Source: Prevotella sp. (lineage in GTDB: Bacteria; Bacteroidota; Bacteroidia; Bacteroidales; Bacteroidaceae). Taken from it: a stretch of 64,000 nucleotides of DNA. Below the pieces are notes generated by a model, which was given only the letters and a program-made list of their open reading frames with translations, had not been told where the DNA came from and did no database searches. Both the position numbers and the translations under genes were made by a program. Positions 1 to 9,954 of this stretch are shown here, piece by piece. The number at the start of each line of letters is the position of its first letter. Within the stretch, counting starts at the first letter, position 1. The stretch spans positions 1-64,000 of the forward strand of contig JAFVHN010000006.1 of NCBI GenBank assembly GCA_017474515.1, written 5' to 3'.

Positions 1-679
1 CCTTGATGCTTTCCTCATAGCGGTTGCGCTCCTGTGGAGTAAGAGCTGCTGTCTCGCAGATTTCCGACAGCCGTTGAAAGGCTGCATATTGGGCGGCCCA
101 CGGCATTCTGTTTAATATTTCCATATTTTTCAATACATAAATCCAACGTTCAAAATAGTTCTTACATTCTTCAGCTTCTTTCTTGAATTCAGGCAGTTGC
201 AGGAAAATCATTCTCATTTTGTCGCTGAATACCTTGTTCGTCTGCATGTCGCACAGTGCAACGTCGGTGCGGAATTTCCGGGTGAAGAGGTGGTCGCTGA
301 AATTCATGAAGAAGACGCCATAAACGGCATTCAGTTCGTAAGTGCTTCCCTCTTTCCCTTTTCTGCTTTGTTCCACAATGGCTTTCGACAAATAGAGCAG
401 CGCCCGTTCTTTGAAATGGCTTTGTGAGCGGTTTTGCATTTCCACCAGTATGTGCTCTCCTGTGTCGGTCTTGCAATACACATCATAGATAAGACCGCGG
501 TCTTCGTTCCTTTCACGCAGGCGCTCCTTGTCGAGAAACTGCAGGTCGGTGATATGTCGTTCACCTTCAAGCAGGTTGTTAAGGAAGTCTATGAGAAGCG
601 GCTTCGAGATTTCCTGTCCGAAAATCATTTTGAACCCCACATCGGTGAACGGATTGATAAACTTTCCCATATTTGTCAT
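1..679 (-). CDS. Rpn-family PD-(D/E)XK nuclease / putative transposase, partial
   Basis: The gene reads leftward and runs off the window edge, so only its N-terminal part (about 225 residues) is present. It begins (M)TNMGKFINPFTDVGFK, followed by a FGQE segment, then LIDFLNNLL and a VEMQN-type core. These are features of the Bacteroidetes Rpn / PD-(D/E)XK transposase-like family, whose members are DNA endonucleases linked to recombination. The D of FTDVGFK and the E/Q of VEMQ fit the nuclease core. Start is ATG at 679 or 670; the -7 box at 689-696 leaves almost no leader. The gene is divergent from the polysaccharide locus and probably unrelated to it. The family is clear; the biological role is not. 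Confidence 0.75.
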   Translation of the reverse strand, partial: MTNMGKFINPFTDVGFKMIFGQEISKPLLIDFLNNLLEGERHITDLQFLDKERLRERNEDRGLIYDVYCKTDTGEHILVEMQNRSQSHFKERALLYLSKAIVEQSRKGKEGSTYELNAVYGVFFMNFSDHLFTRKFRTDVALCDMQTNKVFSDKMRMIFLQLPEFKKEAEECKNYFERWIYVLKNMEILNRMPWAAQYAAFQRLSEICETAALTPQERNRYEESIK

Positions 680-688
680 TTTTATTTG

Positions 689-717
689 CAAATATACATA
701 ATAAACTTGAATTACAA
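689..717 (-). promoter_or_regulatory. Promoter of the Rpn-family gene
   Basis: On the minus strand TATATTTG (689-696) matches the Bacteroidetes -7 box TAnnTTTG. A TTG lies 18 bases upstream (715-717). Transcription would start about 7 bases after the box, near 682, giving a very short leader before ATG 679 or ATG 670. Confidence 0.5.
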
Positions 718-878
718 GCAGGTAGAACAATATTTTTTTGTCGGTAATAGAGGTTTTTCTTTATAGCGATTGCTGTTCGGGCTGATAATAGTCTATACCT
801 TTTGCTTGCTGTATGTCGATATTGTCCATGTTGATGTCAATGCTTCAAAAGCATGGGCATGCCCATAATACTTTTCTA

Positions 879-1081
879 TTTTGTCAATATTTTTTAGATA
901 TATACGATTTTGTAATCAGTCCGGCCGCAAATAACGAGTAGTAAAACCGCAAATCTCCTTCCGAAAAGTGCCATTTTTCTTCCCGAATTATGCGGTCATA
1001 TTTAGTTGTGCTTTCAACATATTGATTATCAAACCGTTGCCACATTTCTTTTAATTTGTGGATTTTTGTCAATATTTTTTA
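879..1081 (-). repeat. Degenerate copy (E0) of a 185-bp direct-repeat-bounded element
   Basis: The 18-base string TTTTGTCAATATTTTTTA occurs at 879-896 and again at 1064-1081, exactly 185 bp apart. Read on the minus strand the interior has a TGATAATCAAT block, then ATGACCGCA, ATTCGGG and AGAAA blocks, then TTGCGGT. These occur in the same order as in the better copies at 34302-34505 and 62981-63183, which have the same 185-186 bp period. A 62-codon open frame inside it is probably not a gene. The remainder of 680-1340 shows nothing I can identify. Confidence 0.5.
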
Positions 1082-1340
1082 CTATTCCGAATGATTGTCT
1101 CTCCATTAATCATGGAAGTTGTGTACAATTGGAAATGTCGATATTTTTACATTGTGCAAGTTCCAGGTCATCCCTTAGTTGAGTCGCAGATTATCGAACT
1201 TGACAGTTTACAGGACTACCGAATCCCAAATCCGCAAACATAACGTGCGAATGTAAACTTTTTGATACTATTTCATCTTTGAAACCCGAGTTAATTTATA
1301 TCATTTTTTTCCGCCACATATCATTATTTTATTTATAAAT

Positions 1341-1371
1341 TTTGAAAATTCCTTTTTTTGTCTTATCTTTG
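1341..1371 (+). promoter_or_regulatory. Promoter of the leader RNA and polysaccharide locus
   Basis: TTTG at 1341-1344, a 19-base spacer and TATCTTTG at 1364-1371 form a full match to the Bacteroidetes housekeeping promoter (-33 TTTG, -7 TAnnTTTG). The expected start point, around 1378, falls almost exactly at the first base of the closing stem of the structured leader (1381). This is the only strong promoter I see facing the polysaccharide genes. Confidence 0.8.
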
Positions 1372-1377
1372 CAGCGC

Positions 1378-1692
1378 ATTTGGACAGAATAATTGTTTGC
1401 AAACACAAATACAATCCGTAACTATATGGATGACAACACAATAGCGATTTATATTGCTTTTGCTGCAGTCGGAAAAGGACTGCGGCAGGTTGTTGTATTC
1501 TCCCCGTTCTTGTCCTGATGCGTTTTGGCAGTCCTGACTGCCGGCAGACTGCTCGTCTGCGAGCCTCGTTCCAATGGGCTCCTATGCGGATGTGCTGTCG
1601 GGGAATAGCAGTAGTCGATTCTGCTGTGCCTTTTTACTAAACACCTTATCTCCAGTGGGATAGGGAATACAAACGTATATTATTCTGTCCAT
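1378..1692 (+). ncRNA. Highly structured RNA of about 310 nt (leader or independent ncRNA), unassigned
   Basis: A 13-bp closing stem pairs TGGACAGAATAAT (1381-1393) with its complement at 1679-1691. Inside are many helices visible by eye: 1433-1438/1491-1496, 1439-1443/1452-1456, 1465-1470/1478-1483, 1501-1506/1599-1604, 1527-1532/1537-1542, 1544-1549/1555-1560, 1561-1565/1577-1581, 1607-1611/1621-1625 and 1644-1650/1658-1664 (one bulge). A perfect promoter ends just before it and the first polysaccharide gene follows. I see no RNase P, tmRNA or SRP signature and no T-rich terminator directly behind it. It may therefore be a regulatory leader of the operon, for example a target for antitermination, or a processed stable RNA. 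The structure is visible; the function is inference. Confidence 0.6.
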
Positions 1693-1796
1693 TTCTGCAA
1701 ATCATTCCCCTTCAGTCATGCCCATAGTTGCGAGCCGATCTGCAATCCGCCATTGTCTATAGCACAGTGGGGCATTATTTATTAAAAACAGCTGTA

Positions 1797-2903
1797 TTGG
1801 AAACGGAATCGCGCCTGATTTCCGGCGACTTGGCAAAGTACCTGGAATTTCTGCGCTTTTGTCTTGATGCTGCCTGCCCACTACCTTCTGACTTGGAACA
1901 GATGGACTGGACAGGACTCTATGATTTTGGCCGAAAGCAAGCCATTATTGGAGTCCTCTATCAAGGCATTCAGCGTCTTCCGGAAGGCGGTTCTCGTCCA
2001 CCTAAAGACCTTGAGCTGAAATGGTTGACCACGACGGAGAAAATCCGTCAGAAAAACCAGATGCTCAACCTCGTGGCGGTCAAGCTGGCATCCAACCTGA
2101 AGAAGGCCGGCATGCGTGGATGCCTGTTGAAAGGGCAGGGCAACGCCATGTTGTATCCCGACCCCTCGGTGCGCATTTGCGGCGACATCGACATGTGGGT
2201 GGACGGCACGCGGCGACAGGTTGACGATTTCGCCCGGCAAAGGCTGAAAAAGCTCGACCGCAGCTATCACCATGTGGATTACCCCATCCTGCGCGAGGTA
2301 GCCATCGAACTCCACTATACCCCTGGCTATCTTTGCCATTTCGGGCATAATGCCCGTTTGCAGCGCTTCTTTGAAGAGAGTAAGGAAAGCCAGTTCTCCA
2401 ACTTTGTGGAGTTGCCCGGAGAGGCAGGAGCAATCGCTGTTCCCACCAGTGGCTTGAACCGCATTTACGAGCTGGTGCATGTGATGCACCATTTCATCAA
2501 CCACGGCATCGGGCTGCGCCATTTCATCGACTATTACTACCTGCTCAAGCAAGGTTTTACCGCCGAGGAGCAGAAGCATGATGTGGAACTGCTCGACAAA
2601 CTGGGGATGAAAAAGTTCGCTGCCGGCATCATGTATGTCTTGCAAGACATGCTGGGTCTTCCCGACCGCTGCCTGCTATTGCAGCCCGACAAACATTTAG
2701 GACAAACCATAGAGTGGCAGGTCATCAGTGAGGGCAACTTCGGGAAGATTGACGCGCGGTATGCCTCACTCGGCAAGAACGTCGTGCAGCGCTTTTTTAT
2801 CAAGACCAGCAAGGTAGCACGCCTGCTCAACGTGGTGCCCGCGGAGGCTTCCACCATCCATGTGGCCACACTTTGGCACAGGATTTATGTGGCCACTCAT
2901 TAG
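1797..2903 (+). CDS. NTP_transf_5-like nucleotidyltransferase family protein
   Basis: The protein carries the LKG(Q)GN...YPDPSVRICGDIDMWV block typical of the uncharacterised nucleotidyltransferase family NTP_transf_5 (Pfam), where the DID pair should bind metal. It also has a YDFGRKQAIIGVLYQGIQRL segment near the N-terminus. Such proteins are common in Bacteroidales polysaccharide loci, but their substrate is unknown to me. The frame is open from TTG 1728, but the first 20 or so codons (RADLQSAI...) look like translated repeat DNA, so I prefer TTG 1797, or GTG 1767. No ATG precedes the conserved region. It is the first gene after the structured leader and lies 27 bases before gmd. Confidence 0.75.
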   Translation: METESRLISGDLAKYLEFLRFCLDAACPLPSDLEQMDWTGLYDFGRKQAIIGVLYQGIQRLPEGGSRPPKDLELKWLTTTEKIRQKNQMLNLVAVKLASNLKKAGMRGCLLKGQGNAMLYPDPSVRICGDIDMWVDGTRRQVDDFARQRLKKLDRSYHHVDYPILREVAIELHYTPGYLCHFGHNARLQRFFEESKESQFSNFVELPGEAGAIAVPTSGLNRIYELVHVMHHFINHGIGLRHFIDYYYLLKQGFTAEEQKHDVELLDKLGMKKFAAGIMYVLQDMLGLPDRCLLLQPDKHLGQTIEWQVISEGNFGKIDARYASLGKNVVQRFFIKTSKVARLLNVVPAEASTIHVATLWHRIYVATH

Positions 2904-2930
2904 TTTTCAAACAGAAAAAGAATTGTTGAC

Positions 2931-4025
2931 ATGCAAGGAAAGGTCGCTTTTATAACAGGTGTAACCGGTCAGGACGGCTCCTATCTCGCTGAACTTCTGC
3001 TCGAAAAGGGCTATGATGTCCATGGCATGATTCGTCGTTCTTCTGTTGACTACCGTGAACGCATCGCCCATCTTGAGGGCAGGCCCCATTTCCACCTGCA
3101 TTATGGCCATATGGGCGACTCCATGAGCCTTATGCAGATTATCGGAAAAGTGCGCCCCGATGAGATTTATAACCTTGCCGCACAGAGCCATGTGCAGGTG
3201 AGCTTCGATTCACCAGAGTTTACTGCCGACGTGGATGCCACAGGCGTTCTTCGCGTTTTGGAGGCCGTCCGTCAGTGTGGGCTGAAGGATACTTGCCGCA
3301 TTTACCAGGCTTCCACATCAGAACTATATGGAAAGGTGGAAGAGGTGCCGCAAAATGAAAACACTCCCTTTCATCCTTACAGCCCATACGCCGTGGCCAA
3401 GCAATACGGTTTCTGGATCGTGAAAGAATACCGCGAGGCTTACAACATGTTCTGCTGTTCGGGCATCCTCTTCAACCATGAGAGTGAGCGCAGGGGCGAA
3501 ACCTTCGTGACGAGGAAAATAACGTTGGCAGCGGCACGCATCGCACAGGGCAAGCAAGACAAGCTCTACCTCGGCAACCTCGATTCGCTACGCGATTGGG
3601 GTTACGCCAAGGATTATGTGGAGTGCATGTGGCTTATCTTGCAACATGACAAACCTGAAGATTTCGTCATCGCAACTGGTGTGCAGCACTCTGTACGCCA
3701 GTTCTGCCAACTCGCATTCCATTATGTGGGCATCGAACTAGAATTCCAAGGCGAGGGCATCAACGAAAAAGGCATCGACAAGGCCACAGGGCGTGTGCTC
3801 GTAGAAGTGAGCACCGATTTCTACCGTCCCACCGACGTGGTCAACCTCTGGGGCGATCCCACCAAGGCTCGTGCTGAATTGGGCTGGAATCCCCAGAAAA
3901 CAAGTTTTGAACAGCTTGTAAAAATTATGGTTGACAGCGATATGGCCAAGGTCGCCGTGGAGCGTGCTTCGGAGCAAGTGCGCACCAACTTGGCTGAATA
4001 TTTGGAAAAGGGCATCGTGAAATAA
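2931..4025 (+). CDS. gmd: GDP-mannose 4,6-dehydratase
   Basis: Converts GDP-D-mannose to GDP-4-keto-6-deoxymannose, the first step to GDP-L-fucose, in the cytosol. The 364-residue protein has the NAD(P)-binding GVTGQDG motif (10-16), the STSE segment (128-131) and the YxxxK catalytic pair (Tyr153, Lys157). The motifs [12 protein letters not shown] and [11 protein letters not shown] are typical of Gmd. The length is normal for the family. ATG 2931 directly precedes the conserved N-terminus. The next gene, 8 bases on, catalyses the following step, so the pair forms a GDP-fucose module. Confidence 0.96.
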   Translation: MQGKVAFITGVTGQDGSYLAELLLEKGYDVHGMIRRSSVDYRERIAHLEGRPHFHLHYGHMGDSMSLMQIIGKVRPDEIYNLAAQSHVQVSFDSPEFTADVDATGVLRVLEAVRQCGLKDTCRIYQASTSELYGKVEEVPQNENTPFHPYSPYAVAKQYGFWIVKEYREAYNMFCCSGILFNHESERRGETFVTRKITLAAARIAQGKQDKLYLGNLDSLRDWGYAKDYVECMWLILQHDKPEDFVIATGVQHSVRQFCQLAFHYVGIELEFQGEGINEKGIDKATGRVLVEVSTDFYRPTDVVNLWGDPTKARAELGWNPQKTSFEQLVKIMVDSDMAKVAVERASEQVRTNLAEYLEKGIVK

Positions 4026-4033
4026 CAAAAGCT

Positions 4034-5236
4034 GTGAACGACGCACTCGACAAATCAAGCAAAATCTATGTGGCCGGACACCGGGGGCTGGTAGGTTCGG
4101 CCATCTGGAACAATCTTCGTCAGCGGGGGTATCAGAACCTCGTGGGGCGCACGCATGCCGAACTCGACCTCACCGACCAGGTTGCTGTCAGAAAGTTCTT
4201 CGACCAGGAACAGCCCGACGCCGTTGTTCTTGCAGCCGCTTTCGTAGGAGGCATCATGGCCAACTCCCTCTATCGGGCCGACTTCATCATGATGAACATG
4301 AAAATACAGTGCAATGTCATTAGTGAGGCCTACGCCCATGGCGTGAAAAAACTCCTCTTCCTCGGCAGCACCTGCATTTATCCGAAGAATGCACCGCAGC
4401 CCATGAAAGAGGACGCACTGCTCACTTCACCCTTGGAATACACCAACGAAGAATATGCCATCGCGAAAATCGCCGGACTGAAAATGTGCGAGAGCTATAA
4501 CCTGCAGTATGGCACCAACTACATCGCCGTGATGCCCACCAATCTCTATGGTCCCAATGACAATTTCCATTTGGAAAACAGCCATGTCATGCCGGCCATG
4601 ATGCGGAAGATATATCTCGCCAAACTCATCAACGACAAGAACTGGCAGGCCATCCGCAATGACATGAACAAACGTCCCGTACAGTTCAGCGACAGGGACC
4701 AAAAATTCACCGTTGACGGCAGCGCACCAGAGGAACTCATCCTCAAGGCACTCGCCTTCTACGGCATATACGATAACAAAGTGGTGCTATGGGGAACGGG
4801 AAAGCCCCTGCGCGAGTTCCTTTGGAGCGAGGACATGGCCGACGCCAGCGTCCACGTGCTTCTTAATGTCAATTTCAGCGACATCATCGGCATGGAGAAA
4901 TATTCCTCCGTCCACTTTGGCACGTCAACCACAGGAAATGTGGACCGCAACTCCAGTGTGGGCCGAGGCGGTGCCATCCCTGCATTGGGCGAAATCCGAA
5001 ACTGCCACATCAACATGGGAACAGGCAAGGAACTCACCATCCGCCAACTTTCAGAACTCGTCGTCAAGGCCGTGGGCTTCACCGGAACTGTGGAGTTCGA
5101 CGCCTCCAAGCCCGATGGCACCATGCGCAAGCTCATTGACGTAACCAAACTCCACTCCCTCGGCTGGACACACAAAGTGGAAATCGAGGACGGCGTCCAA
5201 AAACTCTTCGAGTGGTACCAGCAAAGTTTGGCGTAA
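4034..5236 (+). CDS. fcl: GDP-L-fucose synthase
   Basis: The 3,5-epimerase/4-reductase that turns GDP-4-keto-6-deoxymannose into GDP-L-fucose. The Rossmann motif GHRGLVG lies at residues 15-21, the active-site YAIAK at 141-145, and the segments STCIYPK, TNLYGPNDNF and LREFLWSEDMADA identify the family. At 400 residues it is longer than the roughly 320 of the E. coli enzyme. The extra residues lie in the C-terminal half, as in other Bacteroidetes versions I know. The start is GTG 4034. It pairs with gmd. Its base composition is GC-richer than the genes that follow. Confidence 0.95.
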   Translation: MNDALDKSSKIYVAGHRGLVGSAIWNNLRQRGYQNLVGRTHAELDLTDQVAVRKFFDQEQPDAVVLAAAFVGGIMANSLYRADFIMMNMKIQCNVISEAYAHGVKKLLFLGSTCIYPKNAPQPMKEDALLTSPLEYTNEEYAIAKIAGLKMCESYNLQYGTNYIAVMPTNLYGPNDNFHLENSHVMPAMMRKIYLAKLINDKNWQAIRNDMNKRPVQFSDRDQKFTVDGSAPEELILKALAFYGIYDNKVVLWGTGKPLREFLWSEDMADASVHVLLNVNFSDIIGMEKYSSVHFGTSTTGNVDRNSSVGRGGAIPALGEIRNCHINMGTGKELTIRQLSELVVKAVGFTGTVEFDASKPDGTMRKLIDVTKLHSLGWTHKVEIEDGVQKLFEWYQQSLA

Positions 5237-5263
5237 AAAGATTTTTATCATCAAAACTATATT

Positions 5264-6016
5264 ATGTTGACATTTATTATTCAAGCAAGAGTCGGTTCTT
5301 CCCGATTGCCAAATAAAATTTTGCTGCCTTTTCAAGGAGAGAAATGTATCCTTGAAATCATTATTGAAAAGTTGAAACAAGTTGAAAACTCCAATGTCAT
5401 AATTGCTACCTCTGATAATCCTAATTGTGACCCGATTGAAACGGTAGCTAAGAAAAACGGAGTGGATTGTTTCAGAGGGGATGAGAATGATGTCCTCAAG
5501 CGTTTTGTCGATTGTGCCGAACAATTTGGTTCTAAAGATATTATCAGAGTTTGTTCCGATAATCCTTTTTTGGATTTAAAATCCATTATAGAACTAAAAA
5601 CACTGGTAGAAAACATTGATTCTCCTATCGATTATGCCAGTTTCCTCGTCGAAGGCACTCCTTCGATTAAAACTCACTATGGTTTTTGGACAGAATATGT
5701 TTCTTTGCCAGCCTTGAAAAAAGTGATGGCAATGACAGACGAGAAATTATACCATGAACATGTGACGAATTTCATCTATACTCATCCTTCAGATTTCAAT
5801 ATCAAGTGGATTGAAGGGCCAGAGTGTTTAAAGGACAACAGAAATATACGTCTCACAACTGATACAGCAGACGACTTTTGTAACAACCAGCGTTTGTTTG
5901 CTGCCATTCAGGAAGAATTCAACAACCCGTCAATTGAAGACGTTGTTAATTATTTGAATTCACATCAAGAGTTCTATGTCACAATGATCAAGCAAATTGA
6001 AGAAAACAGTAAATAA
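5264..6016 (+). CDS. SpsF-like cytidylyltransferase (nonulosonic acid activation)
   Basis: The N-terminal QARVGSSRLPNKILLP (residues 7-22) is the nucleotide-binding motif of the SpsF / acylneuraminate cytidylyltransferase family. RVCSDNPFLD supplies the metal-binding region. The 250-residue length fits. With the synthase and phosphatase just downstream, the likely reaction is CTP plus a nonulosonic acid giving a CMP-sugar and pyrophosphate. The exact sugar (Neu5Ac, KDN or another) cannot be read from the sequence. This gene marks the start of the AT-rich middle of the locus. Confidence 0.85.
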   Translation: MLTFIIQARVGSSRLPNKILLPFQGEKCILEIIIEKLKQVENSNVIIATSDNPNCDPIETVAKKNGVDCFRGDENDVLKRFVDCAEQFGSKDIIRVCSDNPFLDLKSIIELKTLVENIDSPIDYASFLVEGTPSIKTHYGFWTEYVSLPALKKVMAMTDEKLYHEHVTNFIYTHPSDFNIKWIEGPECLKDNRNIRLTTDTADDFCNNQRLFAAIQEEFNNPSIEDVVNYLNSHQEFYVTMIKQIEENSK

Positions 6017-6025
6017 TTGAGATAT

Positions 6026-7556
<1,531 letters not shown>

Positions 7557-7560
7557 TTTC

Positions 7561-8577
7561 ATGGACATCAGGGACCTTCATCTTGAAAAGGAGAAAGTGC
7601 TCTTTGTCGTTCGTACTCCTTTCCAGGTTCTGTGTGCTGTCAGCGCCATTAAGAATCTTCATTTGTCTTTCTATTCAATTGTTGCCCTTCTTGCCCCAGA
7701 TGAGCCGCGCAACTCACAAACATTGAACGCTCTCGATTTCTTCAACGAAACCTATAAAGTCGAATATATAGGCAAGTGGAAAAGACGTTTGTTAAACCTG
7801 GCAGTTTTCTTTCCATTCCTTTCAAAATATAAATACATCTTTCTCGGTTACTTTAACGATTACAATTTGAGGCAATATGGGCTTTGCCATGCCAGTAACG
7901 GTGGTACGCTATTCTATCTTGACGACGGTCTGGCTTCCATTTCTTTGTTGCAGGGAAAATTGTGGTCTATTTTGACGAAATCGCAGATTTCCCGTCTTAA
8001 TCTTGCCGCAAAGATTCGTCACGTTGACCATTCCCGATGTTTATATACCATTTATACGGGGCTGCCGAATAAAAAATACCGTATTTATGAAAACTCCTTG
8101 AGTTGCCTGAAGAACGCCTCCACGAAGTCCCAACCCCGTAGTGGTGTCTATTTCGTAGGGACTAACACCTCTCTTTATTGTGAGCGTCAGAAGATTTCAT
8201 TTGAGAAGATGCAAGCCTTTATGGACACTTTCTTCAATGAAATCAAGCAGAAATATCCTGGAGAGTCCATTTTTTATTTGAAGCATGGTCGTGACAAATC
8301 GCAATTCTTGCCACAGTTGTGCCAAGAGCATAATGTTGAATTGATCTTGCCAGAGATTTGCTCAGAACTCCATCTGCTCAGTGCGGGGACGTCTCCTGTA
8401 ATGGTGTGCGGTTTTACCTCTACCGTTCTTTTCAATGTGAAGCAGATTTTTCCAGATTCAGAGGTTGTCAATCTTTTGATGAACAGTCAGCAGCCTGAAA
8501 CTGACTATGAAAGGTTGAAAGAGGCATCAAAGTATTATTCTGAGCATGGCGTCATACTTGATGAAAGGATTATTTAA
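7561..8577 (+). CDS. Putative sialyltransferase (GT52 / polysialyltransferase-like)
   Basis: The 338-residue protein opens with VLFVVRTPFQVLCA, whose TPFQ (19-22) resembles the TPxQ start of bacterial sialyl- and polysialyltransferases. LDDG at 120-123 matches the acidic D/E-D/E-G motif of these enzymes. KHGRD (241-245) stands where the HP motif normally lies and GFTST (284-288) where the Ser/Ser-Thr motif lies. Next to a CMP-nonulosonate pathway, transfer of that sugar to the growing glycan is the natural job. The assignment rests on short motifs and context. The HP-to-HG change is unusual. Confidence 0.6.
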   Translation: MDIRDLHLEKEKVLFVVRTPFQVLCAVSAIKNLHLSFYSIVALLAPDEPRNSQTLNALDFFNETYKVEYIGKWKRRLLNLAVFFPFLSKYKYIFLGYFNDYNLRQYGLCHASNGGTLFYLDDGLASISLLQGKLWSILTKSQISRLNLAAKIRHVDHSRCLYTIYTGLPNKKYRIYENSLSCLKNASTKSQPRSGVYFVGTNTSLYCERQKISFEKMQAFMDTFFNEIKQKYPGESIFYLKHGRDKSQFLPQLCQEHNVELILPEICSELHLLSAGTSPVMVCGFTSTVLFNVKQIFPDSEVVNLLMNSQQPETDYERLKEASKYYSEHGVILDERII

Positions 8578-8660
8578 CGCGTGGCCATGACAAAGATAAA
8601 GGTCTTGGCATAGTCTGATGACCAAGAACTTGCCGATTTTATAAAAGTAGAAATCTTTCC

Positions 8661-9938
8661 ATGATTGCGATACAGAAGAAAATAATGTCACTCGTCGGCA
8701 ACAAGTCGTTGCGGAATGGAGTGTTCTTCTCGCTTTTCTCATTTATCAACAGGGGATTTTCTTTCCTGTTGCTCATTATTCTCGCCAAATACATCGCTCC
8801 GGCAGAATACGGCTATCTCAGCCTGTTCGCCACCGTAGTGATGCTTGAGTGTTACATCATTTGCCTCTCGTCAGAGGGCTATATGTCGGTGTCTTATTTT
8901 CATGAAGGCAAGGATCAGCTGAAATATGCTTTTTCCACGATTTTTTTCATCGGGCTGAGTGTTACTGCCATTCTCCTTGCCATAGTGACTATTGGTGGCA
9001 ATTGGCTTGTCGACCTTCTTGAACTTCCACAACATGTTCTTTATATAGCCGTGTTCATCAGCCTCTTTACGGCTCTTGCCCATGTCAACCTCGATTATTT
9101 CAGGTTGAAGGAGAAAGTGAGGATATATGGAATTTTCAGTTGTGGTAACGCGTTGCTTAACTTTATTGTTTCCATTATACTTGTTAAGTATTGTCTGCTT
9201 AGTTGGCAAGGTCGCGTATATGCCCAGGTGGGTTGCTATGCATTGTTTGGTTTTTATGCAATATGGCTTTTCTACAGTCGCAACCTCATAACACTTGACA
9301 TCAAACACAAGATAAAACCCATCTTGAAATGGAGCCTTCCACTCATTCCCCATCATGCCACTGCTTTCATCCGACAAGGTCTTGACCGATATATAATTAA
9401 TTATTCCCACACTATTGCCGATGTGGGCCTTTTTAGTTTTGGTCTCAACCTGGCAAATGTTATTACCATGATTGGTTTTGGCTTTAATCAGTCAAATTGT
9501 GTGGAAATATATAGGATTTTAGGCGACAAGGAAATGCCCAATGCTGAGAAAAGACGGCTTATCCGTCGGCAGAAACGGACGATGGTCCTTGCCCTCATAG
9601 CATGTACAATTCTCGTGGCACTACCTTTTTATTTCCTTGTCCCGTTCTTCCTCCCACGTTATGCCCCTTCCATGAATTATTTTCTTATTTTGGCAGTTTA
9701 TGGCTTTCTCGTGGGAGTTTACTATCTTTATGCCAACTTCCTCTTCTTTTATAAGAAAACGAAAATGATGATGTATATAACTTTCGCCTCTTCCTTGATC
9801 CATCTTGTGTTGTCGTTGTTACTGACGCCTATTTCGCTTTATTTGACTGCTTTGGTTTATTGCATTAGCCAGTCATGCTTTGTGTTTGCCATGATGCATT
9901 TTTCTAACAAGACTTTAAGGCAAACTATAGGCGCATAA
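8661..9938 (+). CDS. Wzx-type polysaccharide flippase
   Basis: A 425-residue, very hydrophobic protein with about 12 predicted membrane segments. It begins with a short basic N-terminus, then NGVFFSLFSFINRG and AKYIAPAEYGYLSLF, typical of the polysaccharide transporter (MOP/Wzx) family. Pro and charged residues in KWSLPLIPHHATAFIRQGLDRYII are also common in Wzx. It should flip lipid-linked repeat units from the cytoplasmic to the periplasmic face. It lies directly before the polymerase-like gene, as in many Wzx/Wzy loci. Confidence 0.88.
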   Translation: MIAIQKKIMSLVGNKSLRNGVFFSLFSFINRGFSFLLLIILAKYIAPAEYGYLSLFATVVMLECYIICLSSEGYMSVSYFHEGKDQLKYAFSTIFFIGLSVTAILLAIVTIGGNWLVDLLELPQHVLYIAVFISLFTALAHVNLDYFRLKEKVRIYGIFSCGNALLNFIVSIILVKYCLLSWQGRVYAQVGCYALFGFYAIWLFYSRNLITLDIKHKIKPILKWSLPLIPHHATAFIRQGLDRYIINYSHTIADVGLFSFGLNLANVITMIGFGFNQSNCVEIYRILGDKEMPNAEKRRLIRRQKRTMVLALIACTILVALPFYFLVPFFLPRYAPSMNYFLILAVYGFLVGVYYLYANFLFFYKKTKMMMYITFASSLIHLVLSLLLTPISLYLTALVYCISQSCFVFAMMHFSNKTLRQTIGA

Positions 9939-9954
9939 TACTGTTCTTTCCGCT

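Noticed and set aside
884..1072. 62-residue minus-strand frame
   Set aside because: It lies wholly within repeat element E0 and has no family or ribosome-site support.
1058..1243. 61-residue plus-strand frame ending IELDSLQDYRIPNPQT
   Set aside because: No recognisable domain, AT-rich start overlapping a repeat boundary; perhaps a worn gene fragment but not supportable.
1381..1691. Invertible promoter segment bounded by 13-bp inverted repeats before the polysaccharide genes
   Set aside because: The strong promoter lies outside the repeats and the interior is packed with short hairpins, which fits RNA folding better than DNA inversion. Reversed reads would reopen the question.
1378..1692. 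RNase P RNA, tmRNA or SRP RNA
   Set aside because: None of their conserved blocks (P4 GAGGAAAGUCC, tag reading frame with tRNA-like end, GGAAGCAGC-type loop) are present.
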